Shown here: positions 1 through 7,989 of the stretch, one piece after another
Position numbering within the stretch: the first letter of the stretch is position 1
How the letters are laid out: each line of letters begins with the position of its first letter
NCBI GenBank assembly: GCA_021798855.1
Contig: JAJZBP010000006.1
Span: 1 to 21,875, forward strand
Direction of reading: 5' to 3'
DNA: 21,875 nucleotides
DNA from: Bacillota bacterium
GTDB lineage: Bacteria; Bacillota; Sulfobacillia; JAJZIM01; JAJZBP01
Notes under the pieces: model-generated
Seen by the model: only the letters and a program-made list of their open reading frames with translations
What the model was told of the DNA's origin: nothing
The model's database searches: none
Translations under genes and position numbers: made by a program

Positions 1-322
1 TCGCTTCCCCCAAACCCGGTTCGATCCCTTCCCTCTCCCAGGTCCGCACCAGGGCATTGATCCTGGACACTTTGTCCAAATCGACGTCCCGGCGACGAAC
101 TCGCCGGATCTCCACCGCCGCCGGGCTTCCGTCACCGTCCACCGACAGAAAAAGCCCTGTCGGCGTGACGTACACGTTGACCCCTTTGGCTCCCGCCGCT
201 CGGCAGGCGCGTTCCACCGTCTCCTCGGCCCGGTAGGTTTCGGCCCCGCAACGCAGGAGAATCTCGCCTGTCCGTGCTCCCAGGCGGCTGATCCGGTACA
301 GGTTTTCTTCCTTTCCCGTCAC
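1..322 (-). CDS. ThrE-type threonine/serine exporter, N-terminal domain (partial, cut by window edge)
   Basis: Only the first 107 codons are present; the gene runs off the left edge. The translation starts MTGKEENLYRISRLGARTG and continues with a segment reading ILLRCGAETYRAEETV and then VYVTPTGLFLSV, the typical beginning of the ThrE/DUF1212 family of inner-membrane threonine/serine exporters. In many Firmicutes this cytoplasmic-plus-membrane domain is separate from a small C-terminal membrane partner (DUF3815), which would lie outside the window. The start is GTG at 322: an in-frame TGA lies only two codons upstream, and the nearby ATG at 329 is in another frame that gives a non-homologous peptide. 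The ribosome-binding site is a weak G-rich stretch. It follows the HD-domain gene after 20 bp, so the two are probably co-transcribed. Family assignment is firm; substrate is inferred from family only. Confidence 0.8.
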   Translation of the reverse strand, partial: MTGKEENLYRISRLGARTGEILLRCGAETYRAEETVERACRAAGAKGVNVYVTPTGLFLSVDGDGSPAAVEIRRVRRRDVDLDKVSRINALVRTWEREGIEPGLGEA

Positions 323-342
323 GTCTCATCAACCCCCAACCG

Positions 343-1008
343 TTAGAGCAGTCGCACGTCGTTGATCGACAGTTCAAAACGGCAATCCAGAAAAGTTGCC
401 GCCCGGCGACACATCACCATCCTCGTCAAGAAAATTTCGAAGTAATCCATCACCGGCGAAAAACCGGTATCCACCGTCAGTTCCAGCAAAATTACTTTTT
501 TGGCCGCCTCCACCCGTAGGAACGAATGTTTGACCGCATAGTTCACCCGGTCATGGATGTCAAATGTGGATAAATCTTTGTTCTGAACCCTGGTGAAGTG
601 AACATCCGACTTGTCGGCCAGAATAAGCGCGGCCGCCGTCGCATTGACCGCCTGGCCGTACTCCTCTTCGTGGTTGCCGATGGCGGCGATGACCGTGGCC
701 ACTTCCCCCGGAGCCATCCCCCGCTGGCGCAGCAGGTTCCAGGTGATGGATGCCGAAGTCTGGCCGTGGTGGTCACGGTTGACCACGTTGCCGATGTCGT
801 GCAGGTAGCCGGCGATGGCGCCCAGCTCCGCTTCGCGGGCCTCAAATCCCAGGTGAGCCAGCAAATTGCGGGCGATGTTGGCCACCAACCCCACGTGGCG
901 GAAACCATGTTCGGTGTAGCCCAGGGCTTTGAGGTGTTCATTGCACCTGGTGATATAAATATCAACTTCCGGGTCGTTTTTTAGATCTTCCAAAGTGACG
1001 AGCATCAT
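343..1008 (-). CDS. HD-domain metal-dependent phosphohydrolase
   Basis: The 221-residue soluble protein carries the HD superfamily metal-binding signature: His38 in the FRHV segment, the His70-Asp71 pair in YLHDIGN, His80/His81 in RDHHGQ, His113 in GNHEEEYG and Asp132 in ADKSD. These spacings fit a single HD domain that hydrolyses phosphate esters or nucleotides; the actual substrate cannot be told. The C-terminal third (about 150-221) is less typical and may form a small alpha/beta cap. The start has two tandem ATG codons, with a purine-rich GGGAGAGGAAG about 10 bases upstream. It lies 124 bp after the DUF362 gene and 20 bp before the ThrE-type gene. No promoter of good quality was found in the 124-bp gap, so read-through from upstream is possible. 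Confidence 0.85.
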   Translation of the reverse strand: MMLVTLEDLKNDPEVDIYITRCNEHLKALGYTEHGFRHVGLVANIARNLLAHLGFEAREAELGAIAGYLHDIGNVVNRDHHGQTSASITWNLLRQRGMAPGEVATVIAAIGNHEEEYGQAVNATAAALILADKSDVHFTRVQNKDLSTFDIHDRVNYAVKHSFLRVEAAKKVILLELTVDTGFSPVMDYFEIFLTRMVMCRRAATFLDCRFELSINDVRLL

Positions 1009-1132
1009 CCAATTGATCTTCCTCTCCCTGTCGCTTCACCGCGTATTTCTTCCGTTCGCCCATCCCCTGCCTGGCCACTTCCGCCTTCCAGCATACGACA
1101 GAGCCGCCGGTGGAATGCCGGAAACTCCCGCC

Positions 1133-2317
1133 CTACCGGCGGTGCTCCCTCGGGGGTTTCCCCACCTTCGACCTTCGCTTGGAATGAATCGTCACCAGAC
1201 GGTGGGCGCTTTCCCCCAGACCCAGCGCCGCCGCGTATTCCAGGGGAAGCCTGGTCCTTCGCTGATTGATCCTCCCCAGGACGTCCCCCGCCTCCCCGAT
1301 GCCGGCGTCCTCCGCCTTGGACTGGGGCAAGGGAGGAGCCGCGTCCAGCAAGTCCAGGGTGGCCGTCTCCACCGCCACGATGTCCAGGCCCGCCAGGATG
1401 CCCTGATCCTGCATCACCGGCACGTCCGCCACCGGCATGCAGTCACATTCGGGCTGCAGTTCCTGCAGGAAGTTGAGGTAGAGCACCTTCCCCGCAGCGA
1501 AAGTGGACAATACCGCCCGCGCCGCCTCAACCATGCCCCGCGCAAAGACCTCCTCGGAAATGGGCATGGACAGCGCCCCTCCCTCCTCGTGGCAGATGCG
1601 GACGCAACGGCCACAGCGGTCACAAACACCCTCGTTTACCTTTAAAGAAACCGTCTTCTCGATCTCGATGGCGTTGATGGGACAAACGGCGGCACACCGT
1701 TCGCAAAAAGTGCAAAGTCTTGGGTTCCAGGCCGGGGGAAGGTTCTCCACACTGTGCAGGTGGCCACGGTTGACCCCATCGTCCTGCGTGCGCCTTCCCA
1801 CCCCCCCGAAGGCCACGTTCTTGATGGCACCCCCGTAGCCGGGGCCGATGTGTCCTTTGCAATGGGTCAGCACCACCATGGCCCCGGCGTGGTAAATCGC
1901 CGAAGCCACCCCCATTTCCGCCACCGGCGCTCCCTCACCGAGCGGCACCCGGACCACGTCCCGGCCGAAAATCCCGTCGGCCATGATGATCGGCGCCCCG
2001 CAGGTCAGGTGGGAATAGCCGTTGGCGGCGGCCACCTCCAGGTATTCGAGGCCCGGTATCCGGGTGGTGTCCGTAACGAAGGGTATTCCGCCGGCCGACC
2101 GGATGGCTTCCACCACCTTGCGCACAAAAACCGGCCTGATGGTACGGAAAGCTCCCTCCGAACCCAGGTGCAGTTTCACCGCCACATACTCACCCGGCGT
2201 AACCATGGCCGAAACCCCGGAACGCCGCAGGATCTCCTCCAATTTAGCCGGCAGACTCCACTCGTATTCCCAAGTGGTGCATCTGGCCGGAGCGTGGAGA
2301 ACTTCGGTTGCCATCAC
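1133..2317 (-). CDS. DUF362 domain protein with two 4Fe-4S cluster motifs
   Basis: This 394-residue protein has a DUF362 domain (about 40-195, with VAVKLHLGSEG and the THCKGHIGPGYGGAIKN segment typical of the family) followed by a ferredoxin-like part. Two four-cysteine runs are visible: CTFCERCAAVCP (202-213) and CDRCGRCVRIC (232-242); the second is followed by His rather than the usual Pro. Family members are widespread in anaerobes and are thought to be electron-transfer or iron-sulfur accessory proteins, but no reaction is established. No signal peptide or membrane segment is seen, so it is cytoplasmic. The ORF begins GTG-ATG; the GTG overlaps the cupin stop codon (ATGA-type junction), so translation is likely coupled to the upstream gene. 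The arginine-rich tail (about 370-394) is probably disordered. Confidence 0.85.
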   Translation of the reverse strand: MMATEVLHAPARCTTWEYEWSLPAKLEEILRRSGVSAMVTPGEYVAVKLHLGSEGAFRTIRPVFVRKVVEAIRSAGGIPFVTDTTRIPGLEYLEVAAANGYSHLTCGAPIIMADGIFGRDVVRVPLGEGAPVAEMGVASAIYHAGAMVVLTHCKGHIGPGYGGAIKNVAFGGVGRRTQDDGVNRGHLHSVENLPPAWNPRLCTFCERCAAVCPINAIEIEKTVSLKVNEGVCDRCGRCVRICHEEGGALSMPISEEVFARGMVEAARAVLSTFAAGKVLYLNFLQELQPECDCMPVADVPVMQDQGILAGLDIVAVETATLDLLDAAPPLPQSKAEDAGIGEAGDVLGRINQRRTRLPLEYAAALGLGESAHRLVTIHSKRRSKVGKPPREHRR

Positions 2318-2661
2318 CCTTTCCCCCCGCCGGCGCCTCCCCGGCCGTATTCATCGGCCAACCGCACCACATCCTCGACTTGGGGAGTCGACACCTCCCA
2401 GATAACCACATCGCTGACGGCCCGAATCCGGTGCACGGTCCCCGGGATGATGGTCACCGCCTCACCCACCGGGATGGGACGCACCGTATCGCCGAGGGTC
2501 AGTTCCCCTTCCCCCCGTTCGAAATACATGGTCTCCAGCTTCTCCCGGTGGTACTGCAGGCTGAGCGCGTTACCGCCCCTGACCTCAATCCGTTTTCCCA
2601 CGTAACTGGACGTCTGCGCCCACCAGATCTCCCGCCCCCAAGGTTTCTCCACGATCCGCAT
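2314..2661 (-). CDS. Mannose-6-phosphate-isomerase-like cupin protein
   Basis: A short single-domain cupin of 115 residues (119 if GTG at 2673 is used). The opening VEKPWGREIWWA and the metal-binding cupin motifs LQYHREKLETMYFERGEGELTLG and IIPGTVHRIRA match the cupin half of type II phosphomannose isomerase/mannose-1-phosphate guanylyltransferase proteins. His and Glu ligands expected of cupin motif 1 (His-Xaa-Xaa-Lys-Xaa-Glu) and His of motif 2 are present, so metal binding is plausible. Stand-alone versions may isomerise or simply bind a sugar phosphate; the substrate is not deducible. ATG 2661 is preferred because the AGAGGAG ribosome site lies directly against the GTG at 2673 but about 11 bases from this ATG. 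It follows selB after an ordinary short gap and overlaps the DUF362 start by 4 bp. Confidence 0.82.
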   Translation of the reverse strand: MRIVEKPWGREIWWAQTSSYVGKRIEVRGGNALSLQYHREKLETMYFERGEGELTLGDTVRPIPVGEAVTIIPGTVHRIRAVSDVVIWEVSTPQVEDVVRLADEYGRGGAGGGKG

Positions 2662-2754
2662 CGCCGGATTCACTCCTCTTGCTCAGCCTAACCGTTTTCG
2701 CAACTTGGAACACCCGCCGCGAGCTCACACCCGCGCGTCAAGCGGAGGATGCCT

Positions 2755-4671
2755 TCAGTTTTTCATCAGTACCCGCCTGTCCCCCACCCGCCGCGTCAGC
2801 CGCGCTCCATCCATATGTTCCAAGAGGGGAACCACATGCCTCCGGGTGGTTCCCAACAGATTCCGGACCTCGGATGGTGAAAGCCCTCCTTCCGTAGCCG
2901 CCAAGGCCGCCCGCAGCTTCTCCGTCGCCTCGGCCAAATTCTCCCGGTGCCAGACCACCTCTTCCGACAATCGCACCAGAACCCCTTCCTCCAAGAGGAG
3001 ATTCAGGATGTCCAGGGTCTCCCGCGGCCCCACCGGCAGATCCCTCAGCGCTTCGGCCTGGGGCGGCGGCGCGAAACCGCCTTTTTGCAAACGCGCCTCC
3101 AGTTCCCGCCTGGCCCGCAGGGCGGCTTCCGACCAAGTCACCCGGTGTCCGGGCAGAGCCAGCCTCTCCCCCCGCTCCTCCAGGTAACCGGCCTGCGCCA
3201 GCCTGGAAACCAACGCGTTCCAAACCTTGCCCTCCAGGTTCGGAAAAAGACGGCTTTTCACTTCTTCCTTCCCCACCCCGGAACGCAGCGGTTCGTGCCG
3301 GTAAAAATCCGCGAGAAACTTGCCGACGGCCTCTCCCGCCGCGGCCATCCCCCCCGTGGAGACATACCGGTCCCCCCCCAGGGACAGCACCTTTTCTTCA
3401 TCGACCAGACGGTTCAGTTGCGCGTCGAGGGCCGGATCGTCCAGCCCAACTCGGCGGGCCAGATCCCCCCGCGCCACCGGATCTTTCCCTTCCAAAGCCA
3501 GGAGAATGAGTTCTTCGGGCGAAGCGTCTTCCCGTCGGGAGAGCGCCACCAAATCCGCCTCCCGAAACCGCTTGTGCCGGGACGCCGGATCCAGAACCCG
3601 ACCGCCGCCGATGGTGGTCACCGGGGAATAGGAGCGGACCACGAAACGGTCCCCCCCCTCCACCACCAAGGGCTTCTCCGCCCGGAACCGGATCATCCCC
3701 CCGTCCCCCGGTTCCATGGTTTCCCGGTCCAGGAGGATGATCCGCCCGGCGGTTTCGGCGGTGCCGGCGTGCAGGTGCACGCGGGTGCCGCTGACCAACA
3801 GGGGAGCCCCCGGCAGCAGGGTCAAGCGCCCGGCGAACAATCTGGTCGCCCGCATCCGCCCCGGCGCGGCCAGCACGTCACCCCGCCCGATCTGATCCGC
3901 TTCCACCCCGGCCAGGTTCACCGCCGTTCGACTGCCGGCCACGGCCTCCTGCACCTTTTCCCCGTGGACCTCCAGGCCGCGCACCCGGGCCACCGTCCCC
4001 CGCGGCAGAATCTCCAGGCGGTCTTCCACGCGGATGGTCCCTGCCACCAGGGTGCCGGTAACCACCGTGCCGAAACCGGAAACGCTGAAGACCCGGTCCA
4101 CGGGTAGCCTGGGAAAGGCCCGGCTTTCCTCCCGTTGCACCCTGTCCGCCAGTTCATCCAAAACGACCGGCAAGCGCGCCAAGCCCTCGCCGCTCACCGT
4201 TGAGACGCGCACCAGGGGCGACCCCTCCAGGAAAGTGCCTCGCAGGGTCTCCCGCACTTCCTCTTCCACCAGAGCCAACCACTCATCGTCCACCATGTCC
4301 GCCTTGGTCAGGGCCACCGCTCCGGCACCGACCTCCAAAAAACGCATGATGTCCACATGCTCCCTGGTTTGGGGCATCACGCCATCGTCGGCCGCCACCA
4401 CCAGCAAAACCAGATCGATCCCGCTGGCCCCGGCCAACATATTGCGGATGAAGCGTTCGTGGCCCGGCACGTCGACGATGGATGCCTGCCGCCCGCTGGG
4501 CAGGTTCAGGGAGGCAAACCCCAGATCAATGGAGATACCCCTGGCCTTTTCCGCCGGCAACCGATCCGTATCCTGACCGGTGAGGGCCCGAACCAAAGCC
4601 GTTTTTCCGTGATCCACGTGCCCCGCCGTGCCGATGACCACCCGGCTCAGGTTCCCTTGTCCCATAGCCAT
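2755..4671 (-). CDS. selB: Selenocysteine-specific translation elongation factor SelB
   Basis: The 638-residue protein is the GTPase that delivers selenocysteyl-tRNA to UGA codons marked by a SECIS hairpin. The N-terminal GTPase has GHVDHGKT (17-24), the SelB-typical switch RGISIDLGFA (44-53), DVPGHE (67-72) and TKAD (122-125). EF-Tu-like beta-barrel domains follow (about 175-370), and the C-terminal half consists of winged-helix repeats that bind the SECIS RNA, ending near residue 638; the length matches the family (about 610-640). Two in-frame ATGs start it; AAAGG lies nine bases before the first. It follows trxB by 58 bp and is probably in the same transcript. No selA, selD or tRNA-Sec gene was seen within the window, and no gene here has an evident in-frame selenocysteine UGA. 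Confidence 0.96.
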   Translation of the reverse strand: MAMGQGNLSRVVIGTAGHVDHGKTALVRALTGQDTDRLPAEKARGISIDLGFASLNLPSGRQASIVDVPGHERFIRNMLAGASGIDLVLLVVAADDGVMPQTREHVDIMRFLEVGAGAVALTKADMVDDEWLALVEEEVRETLRGTFLEGSPLVRVSTVSGEGLARLPVVLDELADRVQREESRAFPRLPVDRVFSVSGFGTVVTGTLVAGTIRVEDRLEILPRGTVARVRGLEVHGEKVQEAVAGSRTAVNLAGVEADQIGRGDVLAAPGRMRATRLFAGRLTLLPGAPLLVSGTRVHLHAGTAETAGRIILLDRETMEPGDGGMIRFRAEKPLVVEGGDRFVVRSYSPVTTIGGGRVLDPASRHKRFREADLVALSRREDASPEELILLALEGKDPVARGDLARRVGLDDPALDAQLNRLVDEEKVLSLGGDRYVSTGGMAAAGEAVGKFLADFYRHEPLRSGVGKEEVKSRLFPNLEGKVWNALVSRLAQAGYLEERGERLALPGHRVTWSEAALRARRELEARLQKGGFAPPPQAEALRDLPVGPRETLDILNLLLEEGVLVRLSEEVVWHRENLAEATEKLRAALAATEGGLSPSEVRNLLGTTRRHVVPLLEHMDGARLTRRVGDRRVLMKN

Positions 4672-4729
4672 GCTCGACTACCTTTCCAGCCTGCCGCCGG
4701 CAGGCCAACCGGTTCGGCCACCGGCGGCC

Positions 4730-5653
4730 CTAACCCAAATGCTCGTAGGCCGCCACCGCCGCCATGGCCCCGTCGCCCACCGCGGTGGCCACCTGGCGCA
4801 AACTCGTCACCCTGACGTCGCCCACGGCATAGATCCCCGGCACGGAGGTGGCCATGTCCGGGCCGGCCACCAGATAGCCCGCAGCGTCCATTTCCACCGC
4901 TCCCCGCGCGAACTCGGTGTTGGGGAGCAACCCTATGTAGACGAAGACCCCGTCCACCGGAAGCACGCCGGCATTCTCCCCTGTCTTGGTGTCCCACAGG
5001 CGAACCCCTTCCACCTTCTCTTCGCCCAGGACCTCGGTCACCACCGCGTTCCAGCGAAACTCCAAGCCACTCGTTTCAAAAGCCCGTTCCTGGATGATCG
5101 GCGTGGCCCGCAACTTGTCCCGGCGATGGACAACCGTAACCTTGCGAGCGAAGCGGGTCAGGAACATGGCTTCTTGGACCGCCGAGTCGCCCCCTCCGAC
5201 CACGGCCACCTCCCGGTCTCGGAAAAAAGCACCGTCGCAGGTGGCGCAGTAGGACACCCCCTTCCCCCGCAACCTCTCCTCTCCGGGCACTCCCAGCGGA
5301 CGATGGGTGGTGCCGGTGGCCAGGATCACCGTCTTGGCCCGGTATTCCCGCCCCTCGGTGCGCACGGTGTGGTATTCCCTCCCCGGCTCCAGAGCCGTAG
5401 CTTCCCCGTAGGTGACCTCGGCCCCGAAACTCTCCGCCTGGCGGCGCATCAGTTCGGCCAACTCCAGACCCGTAATCCCTTCGGGGAAGCCGGGATAATT
5501 GGCCACGTGATCGGTGGTGGCCAAAAGCCCTCCCGGAGCTCCCCGCTCCAAAATAACCACCGACATCCTGGCCCTGGCCGCATAGAGGCCGGCCGTTAAT
5601 CCTCCCGGCCCACCGCCGACAATGACACAATCCAAAACTTCCATTTCGGACAA
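4730..5653 (-). CDS. trxB: Thioredoxin reductase (NADPH/ferredoxin-type flavoprotein)
   Basis: About 307 residues, the normal length of low-molecular-weight thioredoxin reductases. FAD-binding GGGPGGLTAG is near the N-terminus, the NAD(P)-binding VVGGGDSAVQEA is in the middle, and the redox-active CATC motif (Cys136 and Cys139 from this start) is intact in VSYCATCDGAFF. The C-terminal YAVGDVR segment contacts FAD. It reduces thioredoxin, or an analogous small dithiol protein, in the cytoplasm. The open frame reaches TTG 5662, but AGGAGG (5668-5663) abuts that codon and lies nine bases from TTG 5653, so TTG 5653 is the better start; ATG 5644 is also possible. It seems to have its own promoter with an overlapping palindrome and to lead the trxB-selB-cupin-DUF362 group. 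The electron donor (NADPH or other) cannot be settled by eye. Confidence 0.94.
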   Translation of the reverse strand: MSEMEVLDCVIVGGGPGGLTAGLYAARARMSVVILERGAPGGLLATTDHVANYPGFPEGITGLELAELMRRQAESFGAEVTYGEATALEPGREYHTVRTEGREYRAKTVILATGTTHRPLGVPGEERLRGKGVSYCATCDGAFFRDREVAVVGGGDSAVQEAMFLTRFARKVTVVHRRDKLRATPIIQERAFETSGLEFRWNAVVTEVLGEEKVEGVRLWDTKTGENAGVLPVDGVFVYIGLLPNTEFARGAVEMDAAGYLVAGPDMATSVPGIYAVGDVRVTSLRQVATAVGDGAMAAVAAYEHLG

Positions 5654-5676
5654 GGTTGTCAACCTCCTCAGGCCAT

Positions 5677-5705
5677 ATTATAACCGTTATACCGCTACGG
5701 GTATA
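5677..5705 (-). promoter_or_regulatory. Putative trxB promoter
   Basis: A perfect TATAAT -10 element is read on the minus strand at 5682-5677. With a 17-bp spacer the -35 position is 5705-5700 (TATACC), a poor match to TTGACA, so the promoter may need an activator or be weak when isolated. The start site would fall near 5670, only a few bases before AGGAGG at 5668-5663, giving a very short leader. Confidence 0.5.
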
Positions 5706-5710
5706 GGTTA
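5681..5710. promoter_or_regulatory. Palindromic operator candidate over the trxB -35/spacer region
   Basis: A near-perfect inverted repeat: TATACC (5688-5693), centre GCTACG, GGTATA (5700-5705), extended outside by TAACC (5681-5685) and GGTTA (5706-5710), with two extra bases on the left. It covers the -35 and spacer of the proposed trxB promoter, the classic location for a repressor site. The TATACC-N6-GGTATA pattern resembles sites of the CsoR/CstR family, but the regulator is not in the window and this identification is only suggestive. Confidence 0.4.
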
Positions 5711-5719
5711 CCAACCAGT

Positions 5720-6466
5720 TCAGTTTTCCATTTTCCCTCCCAACCCCACCTGATGCAGGGCCGCCGCATGTGCCGTTCTCTCCAGTTGATCGTCGATCTC
5801 CCGCAGCTTTAAAGTTCCACCCCGCCGTTCCACCGCTTTGGCCAACAGGTAGTCGGCCAACCAGGGATTCTTGGGCAGGACGGAGCCGTGCAGGTAAGTT
5901 CCGACCACGTTGCGATGGTAAGCTCCCTCCGTACCGTCCTCCCCGTTGTTGCCGTATCCGGCGAGCACCTTTCCCAATGGTTTCGCCCCTTCTCCCAGAT
6001 AGGTCTTCCCCGAGTGGTTTTCGAAACCCACCAATGTCTTCCCCCCCAGCAGATCGGACGCCACGGCTATGTTGCCGATGAGACGCTTTCCCCCCCCCAC
6101 GGTCACCAGGTCAAGAATGCCGGTTCCCGGCAGAACTTCTCCCGTCCCCGTGCGGAACTCGTGCCCCAGGAGTTGGTAACCGCCGCAAATCCCCAAGATC
6201 ACCACTCCATCCGCGGCCGCCGCCCGCAAGGCCGGTCCCTGGCGATCCCGCAGATCCCAGGCCACCTGCTTTTGCTCCCGGTCCTGCCCGCCGCCGATGA
6301 AGACCACATCACACTCCGCCGCCCGTTTCTCCTCGCCCGTCCTGATTTCCTCAACCGTCGCCTTGATCCCGTGCCAGGAACAACGACGGGTCAACACGAT
6401 TATATTGCCCCGGTCGCCGTAGAGGTTCATCAAATCCGGGTACAGGTGGCCGATCTTCAGTTCCAT
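5720..6466 (-). CDS. gatD: Lipid II isoglutaminyl synthase, glutamine amidotransferase subunit GatD
   Basis: A 248-residue class I (CobB/CobQ-type) glutamine amidotransferase. The nucleophile Cys94 lies in GICGGYQLLG and the catalytic His193 in GTYLHGS, near-identical positions to Staphylococcus aureus GatD (Cys94, His189). GatD releases ammonia from glutamine and passes it to MurT, which amidates the alpha-carboxyl of D-glutamate in lipid II. The adjacent upstream gene is MurT, which confirms the assignment. The ATG at 6466 follows a GGGGAG site and lies 14 bp after the murT stop; the open frame extends further upstream but only as out-of-frame murT sequence. The gene closes the mutS2-led operon; no clear terminator separates it from the trxB promoter. 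Confidence 0.94.
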   Translation of the reverse strand: MELKIGHLYPDLMNLYGDRGNIIVLTRRCSWHGIKATVEEIRTGEEKRAAECDVVFIGGGQDREQKQVAWDLRDRQGPALRAAAADGVVILGICGGYQLLGHEFRTGTGEVLPGTGILDLVTVGGGKRLIGNIAVASDLLGGKTLVGFENHSGKTYLGEGAKPLGKVLAGYGNNGEDGTEGAYHRNVVGTYLHGSVLPKNPWLADYLLAKAVERRGGTLKLREIDDQLERTAHAAALHQVGLGGKMEN

Positions 6467-6480
6467 GCCGCTCCCCCCCC

Positions 6481-7989
6481 CTAGCTTTCCTCCCAAAAAG
6501 GACGTGCCCATCCCCGCCGCTGCAAAACCTCGCGGATTTCCAGCAGGGCCGTATAGGTCGGGAGAACGTAGATGATTCCACCCGGGGGAACCAGTCCAAT
6601 GGCCCGCTCCAGAGCCTGGGCCGGTTTGTGCTCCATCAGGATGGCCTCCGGCGGCCACCCGGCGTATTTCAATCGCACCGCCATGTCCTCGGCCCGCAAC
6701 CCGCCCACGATAACCCCGGCGAACTCCGCCCCCCCCTCCAGTCGCTCCAGGTCGGCATCCCAAAGCCAGGAAACGTCGGTCCCGTCGGCGTAACGATCAT
6801 TGATCAAGAAGAGGATGACCTTGGGTCCGTGGTCCTCCAACACCGCCTGCAGCACCTGGTTGAATCCAACCGGGTTTTTCACCAGCGCCAGCAGGATCTG
6901 GGTGCCCCCCACTCGAAGGCGCTCCATGCGCCCGAAAGAGGCAGCAAAGCCCTCCAACCCCCGGACAATCAGGCCCGGTTCCACCCCGCAGATCTGGACC
7001 AGAGCCGTGGCGGCAAGGGCGTTGTAAACGTTATAAAAACCGGGAACCGGCAGTTTCGCCCGGATCGTCCCCTGGGGGGTTCCCATCTCCAGGGCGTAAC
7101 CGCGGGAACCTTCCGACCGCAACCGTTGCAGCCTCACCTCGGGGCGGGGACGGGCCCAACCGCAGGCCGGGCAACGATAGTTTCCCAGGTGGGCATAGTA
7201 AGTCACGGTGTAGGCCAACTGTTCACCGCAATTTGGGCAGGGGGGACTCTCCGCGTCCCGCTCCTTTTCCCGCCGGCCCAAAGTGGGTTCCTCCACCCCG
7301 TAGTAGAGTACCGGACCCGGATATCCCTTGCCCAAGCCGGCCACCATGGGATCGTCGGCATTCAGGACCAGGACCGTTCGCGGCCCGGCCTCCCGTAACC
7401 CCCGGCGCACCAATTCCACCGTGTTGGTCAATTCCCCGTAACGGTCCAATTGGTCGCGAAAGAAATTGGTCACGGCGATGGCCGCGGGCTGCAATTCGCC
7501 GGTGGCCTGGGGCACCGTAGCTTCGTCCACTTCCAGCAGAGCCATTTGGCAACGCACCTTGCCCCAGAAGTTGGCGGCGTTCAGGAAAGCGGCCGCCAAC
7601 CCGCCGATCAGGTTGGCTCCGGCGCCGTTGCGGCACACTCCCCAACCCTTGGCCCCCAGGATGCTGGCGACCAGTTTGGCCGTGGTGGTTTTGCCGTTGG
7701 TGCCGGTGACCACCAGCGTCCCGCGGGCCATTTTCCCGGCCATCACCCTGATGAAGGCCGGATCCACCCACAGGATGATCCGCCCGGGAAAGCTGGAACC
7801 GCCCCGCCCCAGGAAGCGGCTCGCTCCTTGAGTCAGTTTGCCCAGGCAAAGCGCCAAGAACCGCCGCCAGTCGAACCCATCATTTACTCCGCTCGTCTGG
7901 CACCCTCCCAGGTGGTAAAAAGTGACTCCAACGTTGTTTTCGCGAAACCACCCCCGGGCAGGCGGTTGTTTTCGAGGCCCGACGCTCAA
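6481..7989 (-). CDS. murT: Lipid II isoglutaminyl synthase, Mur ligase subunit MurT
   Basis: A Mur-ligase-family ATPase with ATP-binding GTNGKTTT (96-103), the middle-domain segment LEVDEATVP, a four-cysteine zinc ribbon inserted in the middle domain (Cys251, Cys254, Cys273, Cys276) and a C-terminal DUF1727 domain with the MurT-typical NDRYADGTDVSWLWD, holding the Asp expected for catalysis. With GatD it converts D-Glu to D-isoglutamine in lipid II on the cytoplasmic face. The start is uncertain: homologous sequence begins near residue 44 (FLALCLGKL), and the first 40 or so residues look atypical. The frame opens with TTG 7989, whose TTGA overlaps the upstream stop, but its GAGGA is too close; no ATG or GTG in this frame fits. 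A TTG just before ALCLGKL is an alternative start. Confidence 0.92.
   Translation of the reverse strand: MSVGPRKQPPARGWFRENNVGVTFYHLGGCQTSGVNDGFDWRRFLALCLGKLTQGASRFLGRGGSSFPGRIILWVDPAFIRVMAGKMARGTLVVTGTNGKTTTAKLVASILGAKGWGVCRNGAGANLIGGLAAAFLNAANFWGKVRCQMALLEVDEATVPQATGELQPAAIAVTNFFRDQLDRYGELTNTVELVRRGLREAGPRTVLVLNADDPMVAGLGKGYPGPVLYYGVEEPTLGRREKERDAESPPCPNCGEQLAYTVTYYAHLGNYRCPACGWARPRPEVRLQRLRSEGSRGYALEMGTPQGTIRAKLPVPGFYNVYNALAATALVQICGVEPGLIVRGLEGFAASFGRMERLRVGGTQILLALVKNPVGFNQVLQAVLEDHGPKVILFLINDRYADGTDVSWLWDADLERLEGGAEFAGVIVGGLRAEDMAVRLKYAGWPPEAILMEHKPAQALERAIGLVPPGGIIYVLPTYTALLEIREVLQRRGWARPFWEES

Noticed and set aside
2674..2754. Possible tRNA-Sec gene next to selB
   Set aside because: The gap is only 81 bp, and neither a GGTTCRA-type T-loop nor pairing acceptor arms were found.
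2755..2757. UGA at the end of selB as a selenocysteine codon
   Set aside because: The SelB C-terminus is complete at this point, and the frame after UGA is short with no SECIS-like hairpin or homology.
4680..4729. Hairpins CCTGCC/GGCAGG and CCGGT/ACCGG between trxB and selB as a terminator
   Set aside because: There is no T-run after either stem, and selB follows closely on the same strand, so termination is unlikely.
6467..6763. N-terminal extension of gatD
   Set aside because: The stretch overlaps murT in another frame; GatD homology and a GGGGAG site begin at ATG 6466.
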